From contig JAHHQM010000002.1 of NCBI GenBank assembly GCA_020026395.1, forward strand, positions 124,001 through 188,000: a stretch of 64,000 nt of DNA. The letters are read 5' to 3'. The notes beneath the pieces were generated by a model that did no database searches, was not told the origin of the DNA, and saw only the letters and a list, made by a program, of their open reading frames with translations. Numbering within the stretch: position 1 is the stretch's first letter; each line of letters begins with the position of its first letter. A program made the position numbers and the translations under genes. Shown here piece after piece: positions 8,809-19,983 of this stretch. Source of the stretch: Alistipes sp. GTDB lineage: Bacteria > Bacteroidota > Bacteroidia > Bacteroidales > Rikenellaceae.

Positions 8809-9666
8809 TCACTCGACGTGGTGTTCCTCGGCGTCGTTTTTCCCGATCGATTCGGGCGTCACGTCGCTGTCGGAAGTTTTTTGAGCGTTGGGATTGTTTT
8901 TCATCATCTCCTGCGTGATCTGGTGGCTCTTCTTCAGCTCGAAGTGCTGTCCCAGATAAACCTTACGCACCATCGGGTCGGCCGCCAACTCCTCGGCAGT
9001 ACCCGTCTTGAGGATCTTGCCCTCGTACAACAAATAGGTACGGTCGGTGATGGCCAGCGTCTCATCGACGTTGTGGTCGGTGATGATCACGCCGATATTT
9101 TTGTGTTTCAGGGTCGCCACAATCGACTGGATATCCTCCACGGCGATGGGATCGACACCCGCAAACGGCTCATCGAGCAGAATGAACGAGGGGTTGATCG
9201 CCACGGCACGCGCAATCTCGGTACGGCGTCGCTCGCCACCCGAAAGCTGGATACCCAGACTCTTGCGCACCTTCTGAAGGCGGAACTCCTCGATGAGCGA
9301 CTCCACACGTTCGCGCTGGTACTCCTTCGAGTAGGAGGTCATCTCCAACACCGAACGGATGTTCTCCTCGACGGTCAGGCGACGGAACACCGAAGCCTCC
9401 TGTGCCAGATAACCCACACCCAGCTGCGCACGCTTATAGACGGGCAGTCCGGTGAGTTCCGACACGTTTTTCTCGTCGTCCTCCAAAAAGATACGCCCCT
9501 CATTGGGTTTGATCAGTCCCACGATCATGTAGAACGTGGTGGTCTTACCGGCACCGTTGGGGCCCAGCAAGCCGACGATCTCGCCCTGCTTGACGTCGAT
9601 CGACACATGATTCACGACCGTGCGGGCCTTATATTTCTTGACGAGTTCACTTGTGTAGAGTCTCAT
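8809..9666 (-). CDS. lptB: LPS export ABC transporter ATP-binding protein
   Basis: ATPase of the LptB2FG complex that extracts lipopolysaccharide from the inner membrane. Walker [10 protein letters not shown] (35-43), Q-loop (LAQE, Gln89), signature LSGGERRR (141-148), Walker B ILLDEP (162-167) and a D-loop AGVDP are all intact. About 40 acidic, disordered-looking residues (245-285) extend past the usual LptB end (GQHFELK), an addition often seen in Bacteroidota. It has its own TAACTTTG promoter, divergent from recQ. Confidence 0.93.
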   Translation of the reverse strand: MRLYTSELVKKYKARTVVNHVSIDVKQGEIVGLLGPNGAGKTTTFYMIVGLIKPNEGRIFLEDDEKNVSELTGLPVYKRAQLGVGYLAQEASVFRRLTVEENIRSVLEMTSYSKEYQRERVESLIEEFRLQKVRKSLGIQLSGGERRRTEIARAVAINPSFILLDEPFAGVDPIAVEDIQSIVATLKHKNIGVIITDHNVDETLAITDRTYLLYEGKILKTGTAEELAADPMVRKVYLGQHFELKKSHQITQEMMKNNPNAQKTSDSDVTPESIGKNDAEEHHVE

Positions 9667-9687
9667 GGTTGCTCAATTAAATTTTCA

Positions 9688-9695
9688 CAAAGTTA
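9688..9695 (-). promoter_or_regulatory. Promoter -7 element (TAACTTTG) for lptB
   Basis: Canonical TAnnTTTG on the minus strand, 21 nt before the lptB ATG. Confidence 0.6.
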
Positions 9696-9717
9696 TGCTT
9701 TTTTCCGAAAAGTTTTT

Positions 9718-9725
9718 TATCTTTA
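9718..9725 (+). promoter_or_regulatory. Probable promoter -7 element (TATCTTTA) for recQ
   Basis: One mismatch to TAnnTTTG, 38 nt before the recQ ATG, in the 97-bp divergent spacer with lptB. Confidence 0.45.
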
Positions 9726-9763
9726 CAATGATTTTTGGAATTTAAGAAGTAGATCACGTCGAA

Positions 9764-11962
9764 ATGAAACAAAACGAATCATCCCTTTTGCACGAAAAAT
9801 TGAAAGAATATTTTGGCTTTTCATCGTTCAAGGGAAACCAGGAAGCCGTAATCAAAAATGTGCTGGCAGGCCGCGACACCTTTGTGCTGATGCCCACCGG
9901 CGGCGGCAAATCGCTTTGTTACCAGCTCCCCGCCCTTCTGATGGACGGGGTGGCCATCGTCATCTCGCCGCTCATCGCACTGATGAAGAATCAGGTCGAT
10001 GCCATGCGTACCTACGCCGATGAACCGGGCATCGCCCATTTCCTCAATTCATCACTCAACAAAACTGCGGTGATGCAGGTACGAAACGACGTTCTGGCGG
10101 GAAAAACCAAACTGCTCTACTTCGCGCCCGAGTCCCTCACGAAGGAGGACAACGTGGCCTTCCTTCGTAAAATCAAGATTTCGTTCTACGCCATCGACGA
10201 GGCACACTGTATTTCGGAGTGGGGTCATGACTTCCGTCCCGAGTACCGCCGTATCCGCCCGATCATCAACGAGATCGGCAACGCCCCGCTGATCGCCCTC
10301 ACGGCCACGGCAACGCCCAAGGTGCAGATGGACATCCAGAAGAACCTCGGCATGAGCGATGCCGCCGTATTCAAATCGTCGTTCAACCGTCCGAACCTCT
10401 TCTACGAAATCCGTCCCAAATTCGACATCGACCGCGAAATCATCAAGTTCATCAAGCAGAACGAGGGAAAGAGCGGTATCGTATATTGCCTGAGCCGCAA
10501 GAAGGTCGAGGAACTCACCGAACTGCTGGCGGCCAACGGCATCCGCGTCCGTGCCTATCATGCAGGTATGGATGCCGCCACCCGTGCCCAGAATCAGGAC
10601 GATTTCCTGATGGAGCGCGTCGAGGTGATCGTCGCCACGATCGCCTTCGGTATGGGTATCGACAAACCCGACGTACGTTACGTGATCCACTACGACATGC
10701 CCAAATCACTGGAAGGCTACTACCAGGAGACGGGTCGTGCGGGTCGTGACGGCGGCGAGGGTCATTGTCTGGCATTCTACAGCTACAAGGATATTCAGAA
10801 ACTCGAGAAATTCATGCAGGGCAAGCCCGTTGCCGAGCAGGAGATCGGCAAATTGCTCCTTCAGGAGACGGTTTCCTATGCCGAGAGTTCGATCTGCCGT
10901 CGTAAGACCCTGTTGCACTACTTCGGCGAGGAGTATCCCGAGGAGAATTGCGGCAACTGCGACAACTGCCGCAACCAGAAGCCGAAAATCGAGGTCAAGG
11001 CGCTTCTGCAAACGGTGCTGGAGGCTTTGCGTGACATCGGCAACAAGTTCAAGGCGGAATTCCTTGTGGATGTGCTGATCGGCAAAAACACCTCGATGGT
11101 GAAGAGCTACGGACAGAACAAATCGAAATGGTTCGGCATCGGTGCGGATCACGACGCACGGTTCTGGGGAGCTGTCATCCGTCAAGGTCTGATCATGGGA
11201 CTTATCGACAAAAACATCGAAAACTACGGTCTGATCTCGATCAATAAAAAGGGCGAGGCCTACATCATTGCCCCTGCGCCCGTTTATATTACGTTGGATC
11301 ACAACTACGACGAGGAGCAGAAAGACCTCGAAGCCGAAGCCGTTGCCCCGATGGGACGAGGCGGTGCGGCCGACGAGGAGCTGTTTGCCATGTTGAAGGA
11401 TCTGCGCAAGAAGGTGGCCAAGAAGCACAACCTGCCTCCGTTCGTCATTTTCCAGGATCCCTCGCTGGAGGATATGTCCATCCAGTATCCCATCACCCTG
11501 GAGGAGATGCAGAACATCACGGGTGTCGGTGCGGGTAAGGCACACAAGTTCGGTCTGGAGTTCATCCGGCTGATCAAGACCTATGTCGAGGAGAAGGAGA
11601 TCATCCGTCCGCAGGATATGGTCGTCAAATCGGTGGCTTCACGTTCGGGCAACAAGATTTTCATCATCCAGTCGATCGACCGCGGTTTGGATTTCGAGGA
11701 CATCGCCAACGCCAAGAATCTGGATTTCGACGAGCTGCTCACCGAGATCGAAAGCATCGTCAATTCGGGTACGAAACTCGACATCTCCTACTACATCAAC
11801 GAATACATGGACGAGGACAAGGCCGAAGACATCTACGAATACTTCAAGGAGGATGCCCAGAGCGATTCGCTGGACGAAGCGGTCGAAGAGCTGGGTGGCG
11901 ACTACACCGAGGAGGAGATCCGTCTGGTACGTATCAAGTTTATGTGCGAGCAGGGTAACTAA
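9764..11962 (+). CDS. recQ: ATP-dependent DNA helicase RecQ
   Basis: 3'-5' DNA helicase for recombination and stalled-fork repair. The 732 residues run: helicase core with Walker A PTGGGKS (44-50), DEAH (145-148) and motif VI QETGRAGRDG (321-330); RecQ zinc knuckle Cys378, Cys396, Cys399, Cys402; RQC winged helix (about 410-520); HRDC (about 545-620, GVGAGKAHKFG); then about 110 extra acidic residues ending in a further helix-turn-helix-like segment. It is longer than E. coli RecQ because of that C-terminal extension. Monocistronic, ending at a strong hairpin. Confidence 0.95.
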   Translation: MKQNESSLLHEKLKEYFGFSSFKGNQEAVIKNVLAGRDTFVLMPTGGGKSLCYQLPALLMDGVAIVISPLIALMKNQVDAMRTYADEPGIAHFLNSSLNKTAVMQVRNDVLAGKTKLLYFAPESLTKEDNVAFLRKIKISFYAIDEAHCISEWGHDFRPEYRRIRPIINEIGNAPLIALTATATPKVQMDIQKNLGMSDAAVFKSSFNRPNLFYEIRPKFDIDREIIKFIKQNEGKSGIVYCLSRKKVEELTELLAANGIRVRAYHAGMDAATRAQNQDDFLMERVEVIVATIAFGMGIDKPDVRYVIHYDMPKSLEGYYQETGRAGRDGGEGHCLAFYSYKDIQKLEKFMQGKPVAEQEIGKLLLQETVSYAESSICRRKTLLHYFGEEYPEENCGNCDNCRNQKPKIEVKALLQTVLEALRDIGNKFKAEFLVDVLIGKNTSMVKSYGQNKSKWFGIGADHDARFWGAVIRQGLIMGLIDKNIENYGLISINKKGEAYIIAPAPVYITLDHNYDEEQKDLEAEAVAPMGRGGAADEELFAMLKDLRKKVAKKHNLPPFVIFQDPSLEDMSIQYPITLEEMQNITGVGAGKAHKFGLEFIRLIKTYVEEKEIIRPQDMVVKSVASRSGNKIFIIQSIDRGLDFEDIANAKNLDFDELLTEIESIVNSGTKLDISYYINEYMDEDKAEDIYEYFKEDAQSDSLDEAVEELGGDYTEEEIRLVRIKFMCEQGN

Positions 11963-11980
11963 TCCACACGCTATAATCTA

Positions 11981-12012
11981 AAAGCCGATCCGTTCGTGGG
12001 TCGGCTTTTTTT
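11981..12012 (+). terminator. recQ terminator
   Basis: AGCCGATCC pairs with GGGTCGGCT (one G-T pair) around TTCG-type loop bases, followed by T7. Confidence 0.85.
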
Positions 12013-12068
12013 GCGGGATGCGGAGTGCAGGACGCGAGGAGAGGTCGGCGGAGTGCGGGTTATGCGGC

Positions 12069-12099
12069 GGCGGATATCCTATAATATAATAGGATCGCC
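12069..12099. other. Palindrome upstream of rsmA
   Basis: ATCCTAT (12076-12082) and ATAGGAT (12089-12095) are perfectly inverted around AATATA. Outside them GGCG and CGCC also pair across a 3-nt bulge. It lies 54 nt before the rsmA -7 element in an otherwise empty, GC-rich spacer, so it could be an operator or the base of a transcript hairpin. Confidence 0.4.
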
Positions 12100-12152
12100 C
12101 GCGCGGAAAGAGAAAAACGAGGGGGCGATGCGGGCGGTAAAAGAAAAATACA

Positions 12153-12160
12153 TATCTTTG
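12153..12160 (+). promoter_or_regulatory. Promoter -7 element (TATCTTTG) abutting the rsmA start
   Basis: Perfect TAnnTTTG ending only 6 nt before the chosen rsmA ATG, which implies a leaderless or nearly leaderless mRNA. It also argues against longer upstream start codons. Confidence 0.65.
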
Positions 12161-12166
12161 CAATCT

Positions 12167-12946
12167 ATGACGGAAGTAAGGGCTAAAAAAGCATTGGGTC
12201 AGCATTTTCTGACCGATCTGAACATCGCGCGTAAGATCGCTTACGCGCTCGAGGAGGGTACCCCCCCGCGCAAGGTGCTGGAAGTGGGTTGCGGCATGGG
12301 CGTATTGACGCGTTTTTTGTTGCAGCGCGACGACATCGAAACCTACGGCGCAGAGATCGATACCGAGAGCGTCGATTACCTCCACGTGCATTATCCCGAA
12401 TTTACGCCCCGCCTGATGGAGGGCGATTTTCTGAAGATGGATCTTCACGCACTGTTCCCCGAGGGCGTGCGCATCATCGGCAATTTCCCCTACAACATCT
12501 CGTCGCAGATCTTTTTCAAGGTATTGGAGAACCGCGACCTCGTCCCCGAATGCGTCGGCATGATCCAGAAAGAGGTGGCCGTCCGTCTGGCCGAGAAACC
12601 CGGCACGAAGGATTACGGCATCCTTTCGGTGTTGTTGCAGGCGTGGTACGACATCGAGTACCTCTTCACCGTGAACGAAACGGTATTCTCGCCGCCCCCC
12701 AAGGTCAAAAGTGCCGTCATCCGCTTAAAGCGTAACGAAACCAAAGAGCTGGGATGCGACGAAGCGCTGTTTATCCGCGTGGTGAAGGCCTCGTTCGGAC
12801 AACGCCGCAAAATGATCCGCAACTCGCTGCGTGCGGCCTTCGATTTCGGAGGTGAGGAGCACCCCTTCTTCTCGAAACGCGCCGAGCAGCTTTCCGTTGC
12901 CGATTTCGTGGAACTGACCTTGTGGGTCGATGCCCACCGAAAATAA
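12167..12946 (+). CDS. rsmA: 16S rRNA (adenine1518/1519-N6) dimethyltransferase
   Basis: Dimethylates two adenines near the 3' end of 16S rRNA. From the chosen ATG it is 259 residues, the usual size, beginning MTEVRAKKALGQHFL; the family motif GQHFL is at 11-15, SAM motif I VLEVGCGMGVLT at 37-48 and catalytic NFPY at 106-109. The frame is open back to 11996, but the extra N-terminus has no family resemblance and would start upstream of the TATCTTTG promoter, so it is rejected. Ends at a shared hairpin facing the M16 pair. Confidence 0.94.
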   Translation: MTEVRAKKALGQHFLTDLNIARKIAYALEEGTPPRKVLEVGCGMGVLTRFLLQRDDIETYGAEIDTESVDYLHVHYPEFTPRLMEGDFLKMDLHALFPEGVRIIGNFPYNISSQIFFKVLENRDLVPECVGMIQKEVAVRLAEKPGTKDYGILSVLLQAWYDIEYLFTVNETVFSPPPKVKSAVIRLKRNETKELGCDEALFIRVVKASFGQRRKMIRNSLRAAFDFGGEEHPFFSKRAEQLSVADFVELTLWVDAHRK

Positions 12947-12950
12947 AAAC

Positions 12951-12982
12951 AAAAAAGCGACCCTTTTCGGGGTCGCTTTTTT
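12951..12982. terminator. Bidirectional terminator between rsmA and M16 gene
   Basis: GCGACCC (12957-12963) pairs with GGGTCGC across a TTTTC-type loop, with A6 on the left and T6 on the right. Confidence 0.9.
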
Positions 12983-12997
12983 GTTGAACTCTATTCT

Positions 12998-14272
12998 TTA
13001 GGCGAACGGATCTTCCTCGCCCACCACAACGGTGATCAGATCCTCCCTTCGCAGGTATTTCTCGGCCAAAAGGCGCACATCGCGGGGCGTCATGCGACGA
13101 ATCTCGGCCACCTGACGCGCAATCGCGCCGTTGTCCGTACCGCACAGGATGTTTTCGATCGTGACATCCGCCACGCCGAAAGGCCCGTCCAAAATACGCA
13201 TCATCTCGCCGATCATCATATTCTTCACCAGATCCAGCTCCTCCTCCGACATCTCTTCCCGACGCAGGCGTTCGATTTCGCGGTCGATCTCCACCAACGC
13301 TTCACGCGTCGAGTCCGATCCGACCTGTGTCGCCACGGCAAAATAACCCGCACGTTCGAAATTGACCATGGCGGCCATCACGCCGTAGGTGAATCCGTGT
13401 TCGGCACGCAGGTTCTGCATCAGACGCGAACCGAAATATCCACCCAAAGCCGTTGCCACGACCTGCATGCCCGTAAAGTCGGGATGCTGACGCGGGAACA
13501 ACAGCCGTCCGATGCGGATCGAAGACTGCACCGCCCCCTCGTGACGGCGGAATATGCGGTGCGTCACAACGGGTTCGGGCAGATCGGCCGTGATCTTCCC
13601 CCCGCCCGAAGGCAGTTGCGATGCGATGGCACGTACGCGGGTAAGCTCCTCCTCCCCGATGCGGCCGCTGCACACCACAAAACAATTTTCGGCCGTGTAG
13701 TGCGTGCGGTAGAACTCCACAAGGCATTCGCGCGTCAGGTTGTCGTACTCCTCCTCGTCGGCCACGACGCCATAGGGGTGATCCTTGCCGAACAAAGCCA
13801 CCGAGAAGAGTTCGCGTGCCTTGTTATCGACCTTTTGGCGCTCGACCTTGAGACGTTGCTTGCGTTTGAGGCAGTAGCCCGAGATCTCCTCCTCGGGGAA
13901 GGTGGGATGCAGGATGATCTCCTCGGCCACGGCCAGCGTCTCGGGCACGAATCTCGAGAGCATGCAAAACGAAATATAGGCGTAATCGCGGTCGATCGTC
14001 ACATCGAACCACGATCCGTAGAAATCCAGTTCTTCGGCCAGTTCGCGTGCCGAATGATTGGCGGTACCCTCCGCCAGAAGATTCGCCACGGCCGAAGCCG
14101 AGAAAAAGCGTTTCTGCACCGACGATCCCGCACGGAACACAAACGACACGCGCAGCACGCCGAATTCGTCGGCCGCCAGCGTATAAAGATCCACTCCGTT
14201 CGCAAGGGTCTCGCGGTGCGCTTCGGCAACCTCGGCCGAAACGGGAGCTATGACGGGTTGTTCTTTAATCAT
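12998..14272 (-). CDS. M16 family peptidase-like protein, non-catalytic subunit
   Basis: Second member of an M16 (pitrilysin/processing-peptidase) pair, 424 residues. Where active members have HxxEH, this one reads NLLAEGT, so the zinc site is absent. It keeps the C-terminal-half motif GGYFGSRLMQNLR and EHGFTYGV, which in M16B heterodimers supplies substrate-binding Arg and Tyr to the partner. It overlaps the catalytic M16 gene by 4 nt (ATGA), fitting a heterodimer made in equal amounts. Cytoplasmic as far as can be seen (no signal peptide). Substrate unknown. Confidence 0.88.
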   Translation of the reverse strand: MIKEQPVIAPVSAEVAEAHRETLANGVDLYTLAADEFGVLRVSFVFRAGSSVQKRFFSASAVANLLAEGTANHSARELAEELDFYGSWFDVTIDRDYAYISFCMLSRFVPETLAVAEEIILHPTFPEEEISGYCLKRKQRLKVERQKVDNKARELFSVALFGKDHPYGVVADEEEYDNLTRECLVEFYRTHYTAENCFVVCSGRIGEEELTRVRAIASQLPSGGGKITADLPEPVVTHRIFRRHEGAVQSSIRIGRLLFPRQHPDFTGMQVVATALGGYFGSRLMQNLRAEHGFTYGVMAAMVNFERAGYFAVATQVGSDSTREALVEIDREIERLRREEMSEEELDLVKNMMIGEMMRILDGPFGVADVTIENILCGTDNGAIARQVAEIRRMTPRDVRLLAEKYLRREDLITVVVGEEDPFA

Positions 14273-15504
14273 CGTGCTTTATAAATAAGGGTGGAACAAT
14301 TTTCCGGAACAAATGCCTTTCGGGCAAACTCACGGATCGCCTCGGCCGAAATTCCGCGGTAGATCTCCACTTCGCGGTTGATCAGCGACAGATCGCCCGT
14401 CATCTCGTAGAATCCGAGGTTCATCGCCTTGTTCATCACATTCAATTCGCCGAAAAGCGTATTGGCCTCAAATTTGTTTTTGACCTTTTCGATTTCGCGG
14501 GGATCGGCCTCGGCCTGTTTCAAGAGCTCGATTTCGCGCCAAACGGCCGCCTCGGCCTTTTCGGGCGTGGTGTCGGGCAGGAGTTGTCCCGTAAAGATGA
14601 ACAGTCCCGGATCCAGATCGCCCGTGATGTAGGCATTGACCGATGCCAACAGGCGCTCCTCCTTGACCAGACGCTGGTACAGGCGCGACGAATCGCCGCT
14701 CGACAGCAGATCCGACACCATGTCGGCCACGTAGAAATCCGACGAACAGCGGGCACCCATGTGGAAGGCCATCGTGAAGGTCGTGGCGGGCACATCGCGC
14801 TCCACTTCCAGACGGCGCGGTGCGGTTTGTGCGGGTTCCACGGGCAGCGGATCGGCTTTGAGTCCGTTGTCGGGAATGTCGCCGAACCATTTCTCCGCCA
14901 AGGCGATCATCTCCTCTTCGTCCATATCGGCCGAGATCGAAAGCACGGCATTCGAGGGGTGGTAATGACGGCGGTGGAACTCCGACACCTCCTCGAGGGT
15001 GGCCGTGGCGATGTGATCGGTCTTGCGGCCGATGGTCGCCCAGCGGTAGGGGTGCTCCTTATAGGCCAGATCGCGCATCAGCATCATCTGATCGCCGTAG
15101 GGCTGATTCAGGTAGCGCTGGCGGAACTCCTCGATCACCACCTTTTTCTCGGCCTCGAGTTTCGCGGGCGTGATGTCCAGACCGGCCATGCGGTCGCTCT
15201 CCAGCCACAAGGCCGTCTCGAGGTTATCCACCGGAAGGGTCAGGTAGAAGTCCGTATAATCGTTGTTGGTGAAGGCGTTGTTGTCGCCCGAAGCCATCTG
15301 CACGGGAAGATCGTAGTCGGGCACACGCCGTGTTCCGCGGAACATCAGATGCTCGAACAAGTGGGCAAATCCCGTGCGCTCGGGGTTCTCGTTACGCGCC
15401 CCCACCTTATAAAGTATATTGACCGCCGCCAACCTGGAGCGTCGGTCGCGGTTGACCGCTACGGTCAATCCGTTTGCCAAAATTTTTCTAAGATAAGTGA
15501 TCAT
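14269..15504 (-). CDS. M16 family zinc metallopeptidase, catalytic subunit
   Basis: Active M16B partner of the following gene. From the chosen ATG it has 411 residues beginning MITYLRKIL; His48-x-x-Glu51-His52 (HLFEH) form the inverted zinc motif and the third ligand is expected in KKVVIEEF near residue 125. The frame stays open to 15576, but a TACCTTTG promoter element ends 5 nt before the chosen ATG and the extra 24 residues look non-native, so the shorter start is used. No signal peptide. Substrate unknown. Confidence 0.9.
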   Translation of the reverse strand: MITYLRKILANGLTVAVNRDRRSRLAAVNILYKVGARNENPERTGFAHLFEHLMFRGTRRVPDYDLPVQMASGDNNAFTNNDYTDFYLTLPVDNLETALWLESDRMAGLDITPAKLEAEKKVVIEEFRQRYLNQPYGDQMMLMRDLAYKEHPYRWATIGRKTDHIATATLEEVSEFHRRHYHPSNAVLSISADMDEEEMIALAEKWFGDIPDNGLKADPLPVEPAQTAPRRLEVERDVPATTFTMAFHMGARCSSDFYVADMVSDLLSSGDSSRLYQRLVKEERLLASVNAYITGDLDPGLFIFTGQLLPDTTPEKAEAAVWREIELLKQAEADPREIEKVKNKFEANTLFGELNVMNKAMNLGFYEMTGDLSLINREVEIYRGISAEAIREFARKAFVPENCSTLIYKAR

Positions 15505-15509
15505 CGGGA

Positions 15510-15517
15510 CAAAGGTA
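15510..15517 (-). promoter_or_regulatory. Promoter -7 element (TACCTTTG) abutting the M16 start
   Basis: Perfect TAnnTTTG on the minus strand, 5 nt before the M16 ATG, again implying a leaderless message. Confidence 0.6.
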
Positions 15518-15745
15518 CAAAAAAGAATTTCGAAATCGCAGTCCCCGCCGCCAAGACTTTTCCCGCAATGTACCACGCAGGTGTGTGTAAGGCCGAAAAC
15601 ACCACTTCAGCCCCACTTGCGGCAAACGCAACTCAATGATGCAGAAAAAGTTATTGTGAAAAATATAACAGTTGGAAAATCCCCAAAACAGCGGAAAAAT
15701 TGGGAGTTTTATCGCCATAAGTTACGAAAATTCTTTCAAAATTAT
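15518..15745. other. Intergenic region between M16 pair and nifJ, no gene seen
   Basis: Divergent spacer. A plus-strand open frame of about 100 codons here has no recognisable protein features and runs through the nifJ promoter, so it is not called. No tRNA or repeat recognised. Confidence 0.5.
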
Positions 15746-15753
15746 TATCTTTG
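15746..15753 (+). promoter_or_regulatory. Promoter -7 element (TATCTTTG) for nifJ
   Basis: Perfect TAnnTTTG, 70 nt before the nifJ ATG. This leaves one of the longer 5' leaders in the window, AT-rich and unstructured, as expected for a highly expressed gene. Confidence 0.6.
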
Positions 15754-15823
15754 CAGCACAATTCTCGATGCACACACACTTTTTATTCGAACACATTAAC
15801 TATTTTTCTTAATATTATCAAAA

Positions 15824-19357
<3,534 letters not shown>

Positions 19358-19379
19358 TCTAAAGTACAAAATACACGCG

Positions 19380-19414
19380 AAAGGGGTGTCCGATTGGTCG
19401 GACACCCCTTTTTT
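19380..19414 (+). terminator. nifJ terminator
   Basis: Perfect 11-bp stem (19383-19393 with 19398-19408), loop TTGG, then T6. Confidence 0.93.
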
Positions 19415-19441
19415 ATGATCGGTAGGAAACCCGCGGAGGTT

Positions 19442-19470
19442 TTTGTTATTAAAAATTTTTATTATATTTG
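19442..19470 (+). promoter_or_regulatory. Promoter (TTTG-N17-TATATTTG) for NhaC-like remnant
   Basis: -33 TTTG at 19442-19445 and -7 TATATTTG at 19463-19470, close to ideal. The remnant therefore still has an intact-looking promoter. Confidence 0.65.
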
Positions 19471-19517
19471 CCTTTTCGCCCTTTTGCGGGCGGCACACAC
19501 CAAACACCTATTTTCGT

Positions 19518-19805
19518 ATGGATCAAAACAATCCGACCAAACCGCTCAATCCCCACCGACCGTCGGGATGGGTGGCACTCAGCCCGCTGTTTGTATTTTT
19601 GGGGCTTTATCTGGATCTGGTGACTTCGCTCATCGTCAATGATTTTTATAAGGTACCCATCACCGTGGCCTTTGTTTTTGCATCGGCCTACGCCGTTTGT
19701 CTGACGCCCGGCCTCAAACTTGAGGAGCGCATCCGCCAATTCACCATGGGGGCAATTACCCTTGCGGCCATCATCCTGCGCTATCCGAGAAGGTATTCGC
19801 GGTAA
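19518..19805 (+). pseudogene. NhaC-type Na+/H+ antiporter remnant (N-terminus only)
   Basis: A 95-codon frame. Residues about 15-75 (WVALSPLFVFLGLYL, SLIVNDFYKVPITVAF, GLKLEERIRQF) closely match what I recall as the N-terminus of Bacteroidota NhaC-family antiporters, which are about 430-450 residues long. After RQFTMGA the expected next membrane region is missing; the frame reads ITLAAIILRYPRRYSR and stops. The following 170 nt look non-coding. I read this as a gene that lost most of its length, perhaps with the extreme C-terminus fused on. Alternatively it is a real 95-residue two-span membrane protein. A complete, unrelated antiporter (nhaA) is at 47.8 kb. Confidence 0.6.
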
Positions 19806-19828
19806 AAAAGGACGGGAAAACCTCCGTT

Positions 19829-19888
19829 TTCGTGATTTTTTCCGACTTTTTCAAAAGCATTCGTGATGAAAAAGCGGGTGTTCGTGAT
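19829..19888 (+). promoter_or_regulatory. Three helically phased TTCGTGAT repeats upstream of lipoprotein gene
   Basis: TTCGTGAT starts at 19829, 19860 and 19881, spacings 31 and 21 bp (about three and two helical turns). The last two extend to TTCGTGATGA. They end 26 nt before the -33 element of the next promoter, the expected place for an activator. Confidence 0.45.
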
Positions 19889-19914
19889 GAATACCCCATA
19901 CTCGGATGAATTTA

Positions 19915-19946
19915 TTTGGTTGTTGCGTCGTCAAAGCCTAAATTTG
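19915..19946 (+). promoter_or_regulatory. Promoter (TTTG-N20-TAAATTTG) for 290-aa lipoprotein
   Basis: -33 TTTG at 19915-19918 and -7 TAAATTTG at 19939-19946: a full Bacteroidota consensus promoter, 37 nt before the ATG. Confidence 0.75.
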
Positions 19947-19983
19947 CCGACGAAAAAAATTTAACTATTAATTATAACTTCGT

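Larger units (their letters stand above)
19434..19826. repeat. 10-bp inverted repeat flanking the NhaC-like remnant
   Basis: CGGAGGTTTT at 19434-19443 is matched by AAAACCTCCG at 19817-19826, just outside the promoter and just past the stop of the remnant. Could be chance or the scar of an excision event. Confidence 0.35.

Noticed and set aside
11996..12166. Longer N-terminus for rsmA
   Set aside because: It would start inside the recQ terminator region and upstream of the promoter; the family begins at MTEVRAKKALGQHF.
12998..14272. Treating the second M16 gene as a mutated pseudogene
   Set aside because: Loss of HxxEH with retention of the C-terminal Arg/Tyr motif is normal for the non-catalytic partner in M16 heterodimers.
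15497..15799. A 100-codon frame before nifJ
   Set aside because: Overlaps the nifJ promoter and leader and has no protein-like features.
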